A stretch of 64,000 bases of DNA, taken from assembly GCF_001640025.1 (NCBI RefSeq), contig NC_031671.1, positions 2,294,001 through 2,358,000 of the forward strand. The letters are read 5' to 3'. The stretch is from Sugiyamaella lignohabitans (taxonomy: Eukaryota > Ascomycota > Dipodascomycetes > Dipodascales > Trichomonascaceae). Of this stretch, positions 1-10,500 are shown piece by piece. How positions within the stretch are numbered: position 1 is the stretch's first letter; each line of letters opens with the position of its first letter. Both the position numbers and the translations under genes were made by a program. The notes beneath the pieces are model-generated. The model saw only the letters and a program-made list of their open reading frames with translations, did not search any database and was not told the DNA's origin.

Positions 1-1
1 A

Positions 2-1939
2 CAAACGGCATATGTTAAGGAGGCCATTGCTAAAGGGAAAATGGACAAGTTTCTCGACAGTTTAGACGATGTTTCATCATGTGCTTGGGGTATTAATCAG
101 AAGATGCTCCAGGTTATAGATGAGATATGGTCGACAGGAAAGATGTTTTTAGACATCCCCGCCCAGCCTGAAGAAATGGAGTCTGTGCCAGATGTCTCTG
201 GAAAGCTGACTTACGAACAGAAACAGAAACTCATTCAGCAACGGGTCAGACTGTCAAACAAGCGGGCGGAAAGAAATAATCTTGGTAACGCACTAGAAAC
301 AGCCAAACTATTCGCAAAACGCGGAGATCGATTTTACTATACATATCAAGTTGATTTTCGAGGACGAGTGTACCCAGTAAGTTCTAGCATGTTTGTCCAC
401 CTAGGGCAGGATTCCATAAGGAGCTTGTTACAGTTTTGGTATTCTAAACCGCTAGGAAAAGAGGGTTTACGATGGTTGAAAATACACCTTGCAAATATGT
501 ATGGAGTAGACAAATTGTCCAATCAAGATCGCGAAGACTTTGTAAATACCCATATGGAAGACGTAATAGATTCGGCAGAAAGGCCACTTACCGGAAATCG
601 ATGGTGGACTCAAGGAGAAAACCCGTTTCAAGCCCTCGCGACTTGTATGGAAATTAATGAGGCTATAAAAAGCGGGAATCCTGAGTTGTTTCTGTCGAGA
701 ATTGCAGTAAACCAAGACGGATCTTGTAACGGTTTACAGCACTATGCAGCATTAGGAGGTGATGTTGGTGGAGCAGTTCAGGTCAATATGATTGCCAATG
801 CTACTAAACCAGGTGATGTCTATTCCGAAGTAGCCAAAATTGTTAGTGCCAAGATAGAGCAAGAGGCAGTTGAGTCGAAACCAGTAGCTGAAGAATTGAA
901 AGGAAAGATAAGCCGCAAGCTGGTTAAGCAGCCAGTAATGACGAGTGTTTATGGAGTGACAAAATATGGAATGGTTAGACAACTTGATGAGAGGTTCAAA
1001 GATATGGGGGTTGATGCTATCAGAAGATCAAGATACAGTCCATATGTAGCACAACTTATCTTAGAGGCAATTGGTGAATTGTTTTCAGGAGCCAACAAAA
1101 TTAAAGAATGGCTGAGCGAATGTACACAGCGAATCAGTGAATCAGTAAGGGCAGACGTTTACAGACGTGATATTGTGAGTGACAAGGAGTTTATGACAAA
1201 GCATGTTACAGCTATGATATGGACGACACCTCTTGGATTGCCAGTTGTACAACCTTACCGACAAACTCAGCAGATGGTAGTAAGATCAACACAACTACAA
1301 TCGATGAACCTATACAATCCATTTGCATTGAGTTTTGTAGATAAATCACGACAAAGACAAGGCATTGCTCCGAACTACATTCACAGTCTGGATTCAACTC
1401 ATATGTTGATGACAGTTCGAGAATGTGTTAAAAAGGGTCTTTCATTTGCAGCAGTTCACGACAGTTTCTGGACCCATGCGGCCTCAGTGCCGAGTATGAA
1501 TGCGATACTTCGGGAGCAGTTTGTTGCTCTGCATCAACACGACCTAATCGAGCATCTTCGCAACGAGTTCATGGCTCGCTACAGCGGATACATGCAACTA
1601 GTCCATGTGCCGATATCATACAAGTCGTACAAGGAGATCCAGAAGCTTCGAGGAACGAATAAAGAGATTACCAGTCTTCGGCACGAGTTAAATCTCGAAT
1701 TGAAGAGATTTAAAGGCGACAAGTCAATAATTAGCCCTTCCACTATCCTAGAAAACAACGGTGAACTCAGGAATTACACCCGTGTAGGTGGTCAAGCAGG
1801 AGCATTTGCCCTTGACAACACCTCAACGAGCAAGAAGACATCTCTCCGAGTGTTTGTACCACTCCAGATTCCACATGTTCCATCCCAAGGAGACTACGAC
1901 GTTGCACAAGTAAGACAGAACGAGTACTTCTTCAGCTGA
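2..1939 (+). CDS. RPO41: Mitochondrial DNA-directed RNA polymerase, 3' part (5' end outside window)
   Basis: Single-subunit T7-like polymerase that transcribes the mitochondrial genome. The frame is open to the left edge, so the N-terminus lies outside; the first in-window ATG (41) is internal. Visible T7-family motifs in order: DFRGRVYP (about nt 353), QDGSCNGLQHY (about nt 712-745, containing the first catalytic Asp), KQPVMTSVYG (about nt 925-954, the motif B/O-helix Lys and Tyr), HSLDSTHM (about nt 1381) and HDSFWTHA (about nt 1457, second catalytic Asp, motif C). The region after about nt 1640 is a divergent tail rich in Ser/Thr. The catalytic C-terminal domain looks complete and intact. 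The next gene is about 1.5 kb downstream on the same strand. Family assignment is very secure; only the start is unknown. Confidence 0.95.
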   Translation, partial: QTAYVKEAIAKGKMDKFLDSLDDVSSCAWGINQKMLQVIDEIWSTGKMFLDIPAQPEEMESVPDVSGKLTYEQKQKLIQQRVRLSNKRAERNNLGNALETAKLFAKRGDRFYYTYQVDFRGRVYPVSSSMFVHLGQDSIRSLLQFWYSKPLGKEGLRWLKIHLANMYGVDKLSNQDREDFVNTHMEDVIDSAERPLTGNRWWTQGENPFQALATCMEINEAIKSGNPELFLSRIAVNQDGSCNGLQHYAALGGDVGGAVQVNMIANATKPGDVYSEVAKIVSAKIEQEAVESKPVAEELKGKISRKLVKQPVMTSVYGVTKYGMVRQLDERFKDMGVDAIRRSRYSPYVAQLILEAIGELFSGANKIKEWLSECTQRISESVRADVYRRDIVSDKEFMTKHVTAMIWTTPLGLPVVQPYRQTQQMVVRSTQLQSMNLYNPFALSFVDKSRQRQGIAPNYIHSLDSTHMLMTVRECVKKGLSFAAVHDSFWTHAASVPSMNAILREQFVALHQHDLIEHLRNEFMARYSGYMQLVHVPISYKSYKEIQKLRGTNKEITSLRHELNLELKRFKGDKSIISPSTILENNGELRNYTRVGGQAGAFALDNTSTSKKTSLRVFVPLQIPHVPSQGDYDVAQVRQNEYFFS

Positions 1940-3410
1940 CACACTGGCATTATTTATTTATTTATTTATTTGATTATTATTTTTCATCCTATGTCTGACC
2001 TGACCCATATGTCATTACTGACAGAAACAATTGCTCTGGTACCTTGGTCCGGGAATTTAAATCCTGGAGTCTAGACCCTGGATTCCGGACCCTGGCTATA
2101 CCGGTAGTCGACAAAATGGAGGGAAATCCGACGTCCGACTCGAGCGTAGCGAGAGGAGCCATGGGGTCTGGGGCGAAGCCCCAGTCGCCGGAGGCATATC
2201 CACCACCACCCAGTACTTCTCCGCCCCGAAAAACAACACCCTCGGTAGAAAGCAATAATAATTACCAGGATGCATCTCCGGACCATCCAGGAGCCGACGC
2301 CGACCCGGTTCCCCGTGCACGGACCCGACGCTCCCCAACATTTCTGAGGGCGCAAAAAAATTTCACATTCGTGAACAGTCTCGAGAAGAACTGCTGGATA
2401 GATCTGAATAACGACGGAGTCGTATACCAAAAATCAGTAGAGAGTAGGACCGAAGTGAGGCAGGGAAGTCAGTGAGACCATCGCAGTTCACCCAGCATCG
2501 CAAATCTGCACCAAACTTTAACTTTGAGTTTCTCTCGTTAACAGTACCTTGATGGCGCGGCGCTATAACAGATTTAAGCATCCCAACAAAAAAACAAACT
2601 GAAAACCAGATGCAAGTGGTTAGAATAGAGGTTAACAGTTTCTGTTTCGAGATGAATATGTACGTACTGGGAGTCTCAACAAAACAAAACAAACGAAGAC
2701 TGATGAGCTACCGGCTGACAAGCAACATGCTCGCATCCGAGCCCTTCGGTTTACCAGGACCACTGTACAAACTGTCAGTTCATGGTTTTTAGATATATAC
2801 AAAATGGAAAAATATCTATAAGTAAATGATATAAAATTAAAGAGATTAAAATATGATACCGGAAAAACAGAAGGGAAAAATCCAGGGGTGTAACGGGCCG
2901 GATTAACCGCTGCAGTTCATGAACTTGCTACTGAGAACATGAAATGTATGCACCAGGCACCGTAAAAAGAAAACAAAAAACTGTTGACTCGGCATACAAA
3001 TCTAATCAAAGACCCCACAAACAAGAAGCGTTTTTGACAAAAGAAAAGTTGGCTCGCAGTTGACAAGAAAAAAAATCCAATTGGATTTCCTAGTAGTTTA
3101 TTACACAGAATTTACGTTTTGATCTGGAAGGTTTCAACTAAGAAAGATCTTGATAAATCCATTTCAACTAAGATCCGAGCATCCGCGCCCTTGTGTTTTG
3201 CTTTCTTGATCTGATAGATTCGCTTAGATAGATATTTGCTCGTTAGCTATTCCTGGTCAACTGAAACAACCCTGTCAGATCAATTGGATTATTGTTCTTT
3301 CATATAACTACAGGATTATTTGCCGTCATTAGAGGAAAAGTTCAACATTTGTACGCACGTTCGTTTATTTGTTTGTTTGGTCGTTGTAGAACTTATAACT
3401 TGAATTCATC
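1940..3410. other. Intergenic region, RPO41 3' flank to elongase promoter
   Basis: About 1.5 kb without a convincing gene. It starts with a TTTA-rich run just after the RPO41 stop (1951-1985), carries one solo GC-rich dispersed repeat unit (2136-2195), then AT-rich sequence. Open frames here (for example 2044-2475) run through the repeat, are rich in Pro/Arg, and are not supported. The last 400 bp before 3411 are T- and TTG-rich, as expected of a yeast promoter and leader. Confidence 0.6.
2136..2195 (+). repeat. GC-rich dispersed repeat, solo unit (copy a)
   Basis: A 60-bp unit that begins CGACTCGAGCGTAGCGAGAG and ends CGCCGGAGGC. Its core GTCTGGGGC...GCCCCAG can fold into a hairpin, and CTCGAGCGTAGCGAG is a second small dyad. 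It lies about 200 bp past the RPO41 stop. The same unit recurs at ten other loci in the window. Confidence 0.9.
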
Positions 3411-4451
3411 ATGGGTAATACAACATTCCAGGGATCATCTTACATATCCAAGCCTCCCACTCATATCTTCACGTTGCCTCTTGGCCTTGATCTGCCTCCA
3501 GGACCCCCTGCCCATACTTTTTTGGCGAGTTATTTTGAATCGTTTCTCGATATCAAGGTTCCTATCACCATTGCTGCTGTGTATGCCATATCTGTTCACC
3601 TTGCCAACCATGTTCGTAAAACCAACAAGACTCCATTGTCTATTTGCAACACCAAGCTTTTCAAGGGATTCGTGCTTGCCCACAACATTGGTCTTTGTAT
3701 CTACTCGGCTTGGACCTGTGCTGGTATGACTGCTGCCATCTACCGTACTGTATTCGAGCTGACTAAGGTTGGTATGTCTGCCAGTACCAGTGGTGAACAG
3801 GTTGCTGATTTTTTGAGCGGTCAAGCTGGTCTTCTTGGCACCAGTAAACGGGGTAGTTTTTGGAGATCTCTGTGTGATTTGAACTCGGGTATTTGGGAAC
3901 AAGGTCTTAACTACTACGGATTCTTCTTCTATCTGTCGAAATTCTATGAGGTATTTGATACAGTTATCATTCTCGCCAAGGGTAAACAATCGTCTCTTCT
4001 CCAAACATACCACCACGCCGGAGCCATGATGTCCATGTGGGCCGGTATCCGATTTGCATCTCCTCCTATCTGGATCTTTGTTGTGTTCAACTCGTTGATC
4101 CACACTCTGATGTACTTCTACTACACCCTTTCCGCCCTCAAGGTCAAGGTTCCTAAAGCCCTGAAACGAGCTCTCACCACTGCACAAATCTCCCAGTTCG
4201 TACTTGGTGGCTCTTTCGCAGTTCTCCACTTGTTTGTGTACTACTTCAATCCGAGCACCGGCAACTACTGTGCCTGTTTGAAAGACGCTGGCCAGGGATT
4301 CGCATTGCTGTTCAACGTGGTGTACCTCGCTCCTCTAACCTATCTGTTTGTGAACTTCTGGATTGACCAGTATGTCCGTTCGTTCAGAAAAGGAGCAGGA
4401 TCCCTCAAAACAGCCGCCCCCTCATCATCCCAGTCCAAAAAGACCAAATAG
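3411..4451 (+). CDS. Very-long-chain fatty acid elongase (ELO/GNS1-SUR4 family)
   Basis: Condensing enzyme of microsomal fatty-acid elongation in the ER (acyl-CoA plus malonyl-CoA to 3-ketoacyl-CoA), feeding sphingolipid and long-chain lipid synthesis. The protein has 346 aa, usual for fungal ELO proteins, with several hydrophobic segments. Family motifs: KFYEVFDT at about 177-184, the histidine box at 198-202 reading QTYHH rather than HxxHH, and a following Tyr/His-rich membrane segment (LIHTLMYFYY). The C-terminus is basic and ends SKKTK, a possible ER-retrieval dilysine-type tail. The ATG at 3411 precedes a sensible N-terminus. The QxxHH variant occurs in some elongase subfamilies, so loss of activity should not be assumed. 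Which S. cerevisiae ELO it matches is unclear. Confidence 0.9.
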   Translation: MGNTTFQGSSYISKPPTHIFTLPLGLDLPPGPPAHTFLASYFESFLDIKVPITIAAVYAISVHLANHVRKTNKTPLSICNTKLFKGFVLAHNIGLCIYSAWTCAGMTAAIYRTVFELTKVGMSASTSGEQVADFLSGQAGLLGTSKRGSFWRSLCDLNSGIWEQGLNYYGFFFYLSKFYEVFDTVIILAKGKQSSLLQTYHHAGAMMSMWAGIRFASPPIWIFVVFNSLIHTLMYFYYTLSALKVKVPKALKRALTTAQISQFVLGGSFAVLHLFVYYFNPSTGNYCACLKDAGQGFALLFNVVYLAPLTYLFVNFWIDQYVRSFRKGAGSLKTAAPSSSQSKKTK

Positions 4452-5317
4452 AAAGGACCTTAATACTGAGAGGCCGACTGGCTCGCAGATAAACAACAGT
4501 GATTTAGCTATATAAAACAATATATATAAACCTATTACGTTTGACCCGTGCACCGATCCTCGGTAAATCTTTATACAGGGAGTGACTGTGCCTCCGGCGG
4601 CTGGGGCTCCGCCCCAGACCCTGGTTGCTCCTGCTTCGCAGGAGATTCGGCTGGCATCCCCGACGTACCGACTCGAGCGTAGCGAGAGGAGCAAACAGGG
4701 TCTGGGGCGGAGCCCCAGCCGCCGGAGGCCGACCCCCATCCGCGAATACCCCCACTACAGCATTACAGCATGACGTCACATTCGCGTGAGCCCGTCCGAT
4801 AAGACAATAAAGGGGTGCATGGAGTTATCATTTCTAGGGAACGGGGATTGCCGAGTCCAGGAACCTTAATTATTTATCAATCACTACCGTAGCAAAAATA
4901 GCTTCTAAAACACGGTTCGCGATAATCATAATTGTAATCACGAGCTCTAATTTTTAGCGTTGTTCAGAAGCCAACTTTACGCCTTATATTAACTCTTTGA
5001 GTCAAGCTCGCCATCTCGTGCGGGCTATTATTGTGTGAGACGAGTACACCTTCTACTCAGCTTATTTACCACGAGGTCATTCATTCGGTCCTTGTGTACT
5101 GTACTTTTATTTTTACTTTCGACACTCGCTTTTGGCCAACTGTGCCAAATAAGGCTAAATTAGTGCCAGTTTTCACTGCTGGAACTTCCGACCTTGCATT
5201 ATTTCAGTGGGTGGATCTGATAGATCTCTCTGGGCAAGTCAAACCACTTGTGTTTTTTATTCATCTCAGTTTCTCTTATGATATATTGGAGTATATCATT
5301 GCCATAAATCTCCCAAC
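4452..5317. other. Intergenic region between elongase and sugar transporter
   Basis: Holds a complete inverted GC-rich repeat (4590-4729) in the elongase 3' flank, then about 580 bp of AT-rich sequence that should contain the transporter promoter and possibly a short first exon. A short ATG-led stretch at 5278 is discussed with the transporter. No other gene is seen. Confidence 0.55.
4590..4729. repeat. GC-rich dispersed repeat, complete inverted element (copy b)
   Basis: A 140-bp foldback element. The left arm (4590-4644) starts GCCTCCGGCGGCTGGGG and ends with hairpin CTCCTGCTTCGCAGGAG. The right arm (4669-4729) starts CGACTCGAGCG and ends CCGCCGGAGGC. The outer 32 bp of the two arms are perfect inverted repeats, separated by a 24-bp core (4645-4668) with no visible similarity to the cores of copies h and k. 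Confidence 0.92.
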
Positions 5318-7507
5318 GTGAGGTCATCATCAGATCTTGATTTGCCTCTGTACGAGGAAGCGGTGGCCTCTGATAGCAATCGGGCCAACCCATTTAGTGA
5401 CGAGCACGAAGCTGCTGAATCCAGTTCCACACCCGGTTTTCGAGAAGATCTGTCTGCGACGCAATCCAAAAGTCTTGATAGAGAACAACGACAGAGTCTG
5501 GATATCGACGATACTTTTCTTGAGCAAGAAGACTTTGAAACAAGCCATTTTTTAACTTTAAACTCGGACAACCACAACCACATCAGGCAATCCTCTATTA
5601 ACACCGGCGCTCGTTCTGGTAGTGTAATTTCAAAGACTCCTGGTGCTTATCAGATTAAAATCCCCCAGCCTGTTAAACAGCCTCCATCGTTTGGTGACCG
5701 TGTCATAGGTTTCATCATGACGGCAGGTCGAAATAAGGGCACCGGTCTCACCGGTAAACCGCTGCTCTACTTCACCACTGTATTTGTATCGCTCGGAGTG
5801 TTTCTCTTTGGATATGAACAGGGTGTCATGAGCTCGGTTATTGTGTCGGTTTATTTCAAAGATTTCTTTGATCAGCCCACCAGAGCAGAAATCGGAACTA
5901 TGATTGCCATTCTCGAAATCGGCGCTTTAATATCATCTTTGATTGTAGGAAGGGTAGGCGATATTATCGGTCGCCGAAAAACCATCTTTTATGGAGCACT
6001 GATTTTTGTCATTGGAGGTTGTTTCCAAGCATTCTGTCCTTCAATGAGTATATTGGTCATTGGACGATTTATATCCGGTATTGGAGTAGGAATGCTATCG
6101 ACAATTGTTCCTGTTTACCAGTCTGAAATCTCCCCATCGCATAATCGTGGTAAATTGGCATGTATTGAGTTCACTGGTAATATTGTAGGTTACTGCTCCT
6201 CAGTATGGGTTGACTACGCATGCAGTTATATTCATAGTGATATGGCATGGAGACTCCCACTATTTTTACAATGTGTTATGGGAACGTTATTATTGCTCGG
6301 ATCGTTGATTATTGCTGAGACTCCTCGTTGGTTATTGGATAATGACTACGATGACGAAGGAATGGTAGCGATTGCTGATCTCCACGGAGGTGGTGATATT
6401 TATAACCCACAGGCACGCCAGGAATTTAGAGAGATCAAGGAAGCAGTATTGCTACATCGAATGGAAGGTGAACGTAGTTATTCAGACATGTGGCGTAAAT
6501 ATAAGAAGCGAGTTCTTATTGCCATGTCTTCACAAGCATTTGCTCAATTGAATGGTATCAATGTGATTTCTTACTATGCTCCTCTTGTATTTGAACAGGC
6601 TGGCTGGGTCGGTCGAGATGCCATTTTAATGACTGGTATTAATGGCATTGTATATATTATGTCTACCATTCCACCATGGTACCTGTCTGATAGATGGGGA
6701 AGAAGAGTTATTCTGATTTCTGGTGCCATCGCCATGGCCATCTCCCTATCGACTATATCATATTTCATGTATGTGCAAGTATCGTACACACCTACGATGG
6801 TGGTGATATTTGTTGTGATATACAACGCATTTTTTGGATATTCCTGGGGTCCCATTCCTTGGCTTTATCCACCTGAAATCATGCCTTTATCAGTCCGAGC
6901 AAAGGGTGCATCATTATCTACCGCATCCAACTGGGCTTTCAACTGGCTTGTAGGACAAATGACGCCAATTTTACAGGAAAAAATCCAATGGCGTCTGTAT
7001 TTGATGCATGCATTTTTTTGTATTTGTTCGTTTGTCACTGTATACTTTGTCTATCCTGAGACAATGGGTGTCCAGCTCGAGGATATGGACTCACTGTTTG
7101 GTGACAAATCAATAAGGTCCTCAAGCGCATCTAGCATCGACACTCAATCACTATTATCACATGGAAATGATGATGTTGAGCCCAATTATTCTGGTCCTTC
7201 GACGTTGCAACCATCAGCTGCCGCAATTGCTCGGGGCCGAAGTATGTCTGGAGGTACTGCTCCATTTATTACAAACTCGACTGCCTTTTCGGCGGTGCTG
7301 ACTTCATCTGCTAGTGGTAGTGGTGCTATTCGAGATGAGGAAGACGACATAGAAGCCCCCAAGCCAGTGAAAGAGTCACCACCAACCGGTGGGGTCACTG
7401 GATTCCTGTATAGAGCATTTGGTGGAAAGGATAAATCAAAGGTCCCAAATACTGATGATTACAAGCCTTTGAACCGGAATAACGAATCTCCATTTGAAGA
7501 AGATTAG
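5318..7507 (+). CDS. Sugar-porter family MFS transporter with long cytosolic tails (start unresolved)
   Basis: Predicted 12-helix plasma-membrane transporter of the sugar porter family. Seen: first helix after LLYFTTVFVSLGVFLFGYEQG, loop 2-3 motif GRVGDIIGRRK, ETPRWLLDND after helix 6, GINVISYYAPLVFEQAGW in helix 7, DRWGRR in loop 8-9, and YPETMGVQLED after helix 12. Unusually it has about 130 residues before helix 1 and about 150 after helix 12, both Ser- and acid-rich; such long tails occur in sensor-like and regulated transporters. The frame opens at 5282 but has no ATG until 5716. Position 5318 is GTG. Either translation starts at 5716, which still gives the whole membrane domain, or a small upstream exon exists: ATG at 5278 can join in frame across 5291-5333, but that intron would be 43 nt with a poor branch point. 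Substrate unknown. Confidence 0.8.
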   Translation: MRSSSDLDLPLYEEAVASDSNRANPFSDEHEAAESSSTPGFREDLSATQSKSLDREQRQSLDIDDTFLEQEDFETSHFLTLNSDNHNHIRQSSINTGARSGSVISKTPGAYQIKIPQPVKQPPSFGDRVIGFIMTAGRNKGTGLTGKPLLYFTTVFVSLGVFLFGYEQGVMSSVIVSVYFKDFFDQPTRAEIGTMIAILEIGALISSLIVGRVGDIIGRRKTIFYGALIFVIGGCFQAFCPSMSILVIGRFISGIGVGMLSTIVPVYQSEISPSHNRGKLACIEFTGNIVGYCSSVWVDYACSYIHSDMAWRLPLFLQCVMGTLLLLGSLIIAETPRWLLDNDYDDEGMVAIADLHGGGDIYNPQARQEFREIKEAVLLHRMEGERSYSDMWRKYKKRVLIAMSSQAFAQLNGINVISYYAPLVFEQAGWVGRDAILMTGINGIVYIMSTIPPWYLSDRWGRRVILISGAIAMAISLSTISYFMYVQVSYTPTMVVIFVVIYNAFFGYSWGPIPWLYPPEIMPLSVRAKGASLSTASNWAFNWLVGQMTPILQEKIQWRLYLMHAFFCICSFVTVYFVYPETMGVQLEDMDSLFGDKSIRSSSASSIDTQSLLSHGNDDVEPNYSGPSTLQPSAAAIARGRSMSGGTAPFITNSTAFSAVLTSSASGSGAIRDEEDDIEAPKPVKESPPTGGVTGFLYRAFGGKDKSKVPNTDDYKPLNRNNESPFEED

Positions 7508-7598
7508 TTTTGAAAATTTGTCTGAGACAAAAAATCATTTAACACTTGAACATATACTGAATTCATTAATAGATTATTATAAATATGTCATCAAGAAC

Positions 7599-10500
7599 CT
7601 ATTTAGCAGCATTTTTCCGCTGTCTATGTTCCTTGCCAGCCTCGATGTTATGCCAATCAAGTATCCTATCTGGTGCTAAACTACGTCTAAACTCAACAAT
7701 CTCTCTTGCCAGTTCTTCAAAAGTTTTCTTGCCATTTTGCAACGGCCGTAGATGTGCAACCAGCTTCTGTCTATACTTTTTAACCTCCTCAGGGGTATTA
7801 CCAACAGAGGCACTACTTAAATACTTGAGCACAGTCTCGTCTAGATAACCCTGTTAGTACCAAAGCCACGAGATGCCTCACTCGTAGCCGAAATCTGTAC
7901 GTCAACCTGTACTTACCAGACAAAGTAAAATCGCGAACATGTAGATCTGGACAGTCCTTTTGAACACAAATATTTCCAGCACTTTCGTTTTTACAATAAT
8001 ATCTGTGTTCAATATCAGGGATCGCATATGCGCTATAGGTCAAAGATTTATGACCAGAGCTGCCTACAAAATCCGCAAAAACAGGACTGAAGTGAAACGA
8101 CTGGAAAGACTTTAGTGGTGAATCATAGCCAGTACATCTTTTTTCATTACCGTTATCCTGCAAAATATCACGTTAGTATATTAGAAGCGAGTAAAAGATG
8201 TTAGAAACAACGAGATACTGTTACTGCAGGTTTAATCTGGAAAAGTCTCATCGGAAGATAAACGATATTTGTTCATACAAGTTCAGGGGCCATATTAGCT
8301 TTTATTTCATCTGAGTCTGCAACTTTGTTATTTTTTGGTTCTTGCTTTACGGCAACCTGTGAAACATCCATTACTTGATCAGTTACTGTAGTCATTCTGT
8401 CGGCCTCTTCGTCTCGATCTTCAGAGTCACTATCTAGAAGTTCAATAATTTCCACATCTTGCGGTATCTTGTTATTTTGTTGTTGGTGTGGGTTACCTGT
8501 TGTTTGAGTGGTATTGATATGCTCTTGGCTTTGCGAAGCTTGAATGTCGGGTGAAATGTCATTCGCTTCATTGGCGTTTGACCGCTCTATTTGAGAATCT
8601 TTCGGTACTGGCAAGGATTCGTCTGACGTGTTAAGGTCCATTCCATCAGACTTATCAGCTTCAGCCACCTCTCCCTGCTCCGTATCAATATCCATTTCTG
8701 AACCATCTTGGTTTGAATTCGAATGCTTAAAGGCCTCATCCAATGAGACTTCTTGATCATTACTAGTAGATTCAACTGCTCCTTCAAATTCATTTTCAGA
8801 GTACTTATCTGATTTATTTTCCGAATAGATATTTGAGGGGTTCTCAGCGTGCGTCTCTAGATGGCCCTCAGACGTATTCTCTGATGCATTCTCCGAGGTG
8901 CTCTCTATACGGTTCTCAGCAGGGTTTTCTGAGGGGCTCTGTACCGGGCTCTCAGCAGTCTTTTCTGAGGAGCTCTCGGAGGAGCTCTCTGAAGGGCTCT
9001 CTGAGGGGTCCTGTACCTGACTCTGTACCGGGCTCTCTAAATTACTTTGTGAATCCTGCTTTCGCTTTTTACTATCCCCAAAATCCACTTCAGAGCTATG
9101 TGACCTCTTCGCAGACTTGAGACCATTGCCCCCCACATTCTGACGACGATTATTTTCATTCTCAACTAAAGATGGGCTGCTTAATTTTTTCTGGAGGCCC
9201 CTTATTAAGGTATTGACTTCACCCTGTTCTTCATCCATAAAATCCAACTGCTTTTGGACCAACTGCGCTTTCCTGCTTATAACTGTAATGCTATTTATTT
9301 TCTCTTCCAACAATGATTTGAGTTGGACAACATCATCTTTAAGTTCAGATATCGACAACTGACTCAGCTGCTCCTTTAATGCAGCACGTTGTTTTGCAAC
9401 TGCATCCTGCCTTTGAAGGACAAGATTCAAAGTGTCATTGATATCTTTAATTGCGTCGTTGTGAGTTTCTTCTTGAGGACTAGAAATATCGTTATCAAAT
9501 GACTCATCAGTAGTTTCATTCGTTAATACCCTATCATCATTCCGACGACTTTCATTAATTGCTTTGTTTGTCGCATGTTTCTCATTCTCTACAATTTCAT
9601 TAGCAATATCGGTTTTAGTCAAGAGAGTACTGTCATTCTGGTCAGTCAGGCCACTCGGCCCATTCACACTCTCCAAAACAGACGAGCTATTTGAACTGTT
9701 TATCTTACTGCTGACGACTCTAGACCCTACCTCTGTCTTGTCTGACAAATCAGCAGGGCGAGATGAAGGAGATGATGCTGAAGAAGTAAGCCCTCGACCG
9801 TTTTGCATTCTCCTTAATTTCTCTTCCATGTTTCTAATCTTAACTAATGTATCTTGAAGCTCAGACTGTCCCTCATTATGGTCTTCGTCATCACTAATCT
9901 CAAAAACAAACTTCTGAGACCATCTGTCACTACCAAATTTTATGGGCTTTTTGCCAGTACTTTTATTAGGTTCTGGAGCTGCTGAGTGAGATCGCACCCG
10001 ATCCTCTTTTTGATGCTGTGTTTGCAGTTGTGAATGTACACGGGGTAGAGAGTAGCCAGGTTGAGGCTGTTCTGCTGCTCCCTTTTCAGATGCTATAATC
10101 GATTCTAATTTCGATGCTGATAATGCAATAATTTCCGATACAGAAGCTGACGTTGCTGCAGATCCAGAAACCGGTTCCGGTGCTGACATTGTTCCTGGTG
10201 CCATTGGAGATGTTGTCGCCGTCTGGTCAAAACTTCCCGATAACAATGGCGTTGCGGGCATCATTTCTGGTGTTCCATTTCCATCTCTTGCTTGTATGTA
10301 AGTTTCCAACGCACCAGTAAACCCATAATTTTGAGCAGCAACTTTTCGAAGCTTCGTTCTGGCCTTCTTTTTGCCTGTATTATATACTGAAGAAGCATCC
10401 CTTGCCTCCTCCTGAGGAATTGGTATGCCAAAAAATCGGTAAATATCCTGCAAAAATCGGAGTTCTATATTTCCATGAAGTAAGATTTCAGTGAAAGACA

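Noticed and set aside
2044..2475. 143-codon plus-strand open frame after RPO41
   Set aside because: It runs through the GC-rich dispersed repeat, is rich in Pro/Arg/Ser and has overlapping open frames on the other strand; typical of GC-biased sequence, not a gene.
3435..4229. 264-codon minus-strand frame opposite the elongase
   Set aside because: Antisense of a highly biased coding sequence; no motifs and no promoter context.
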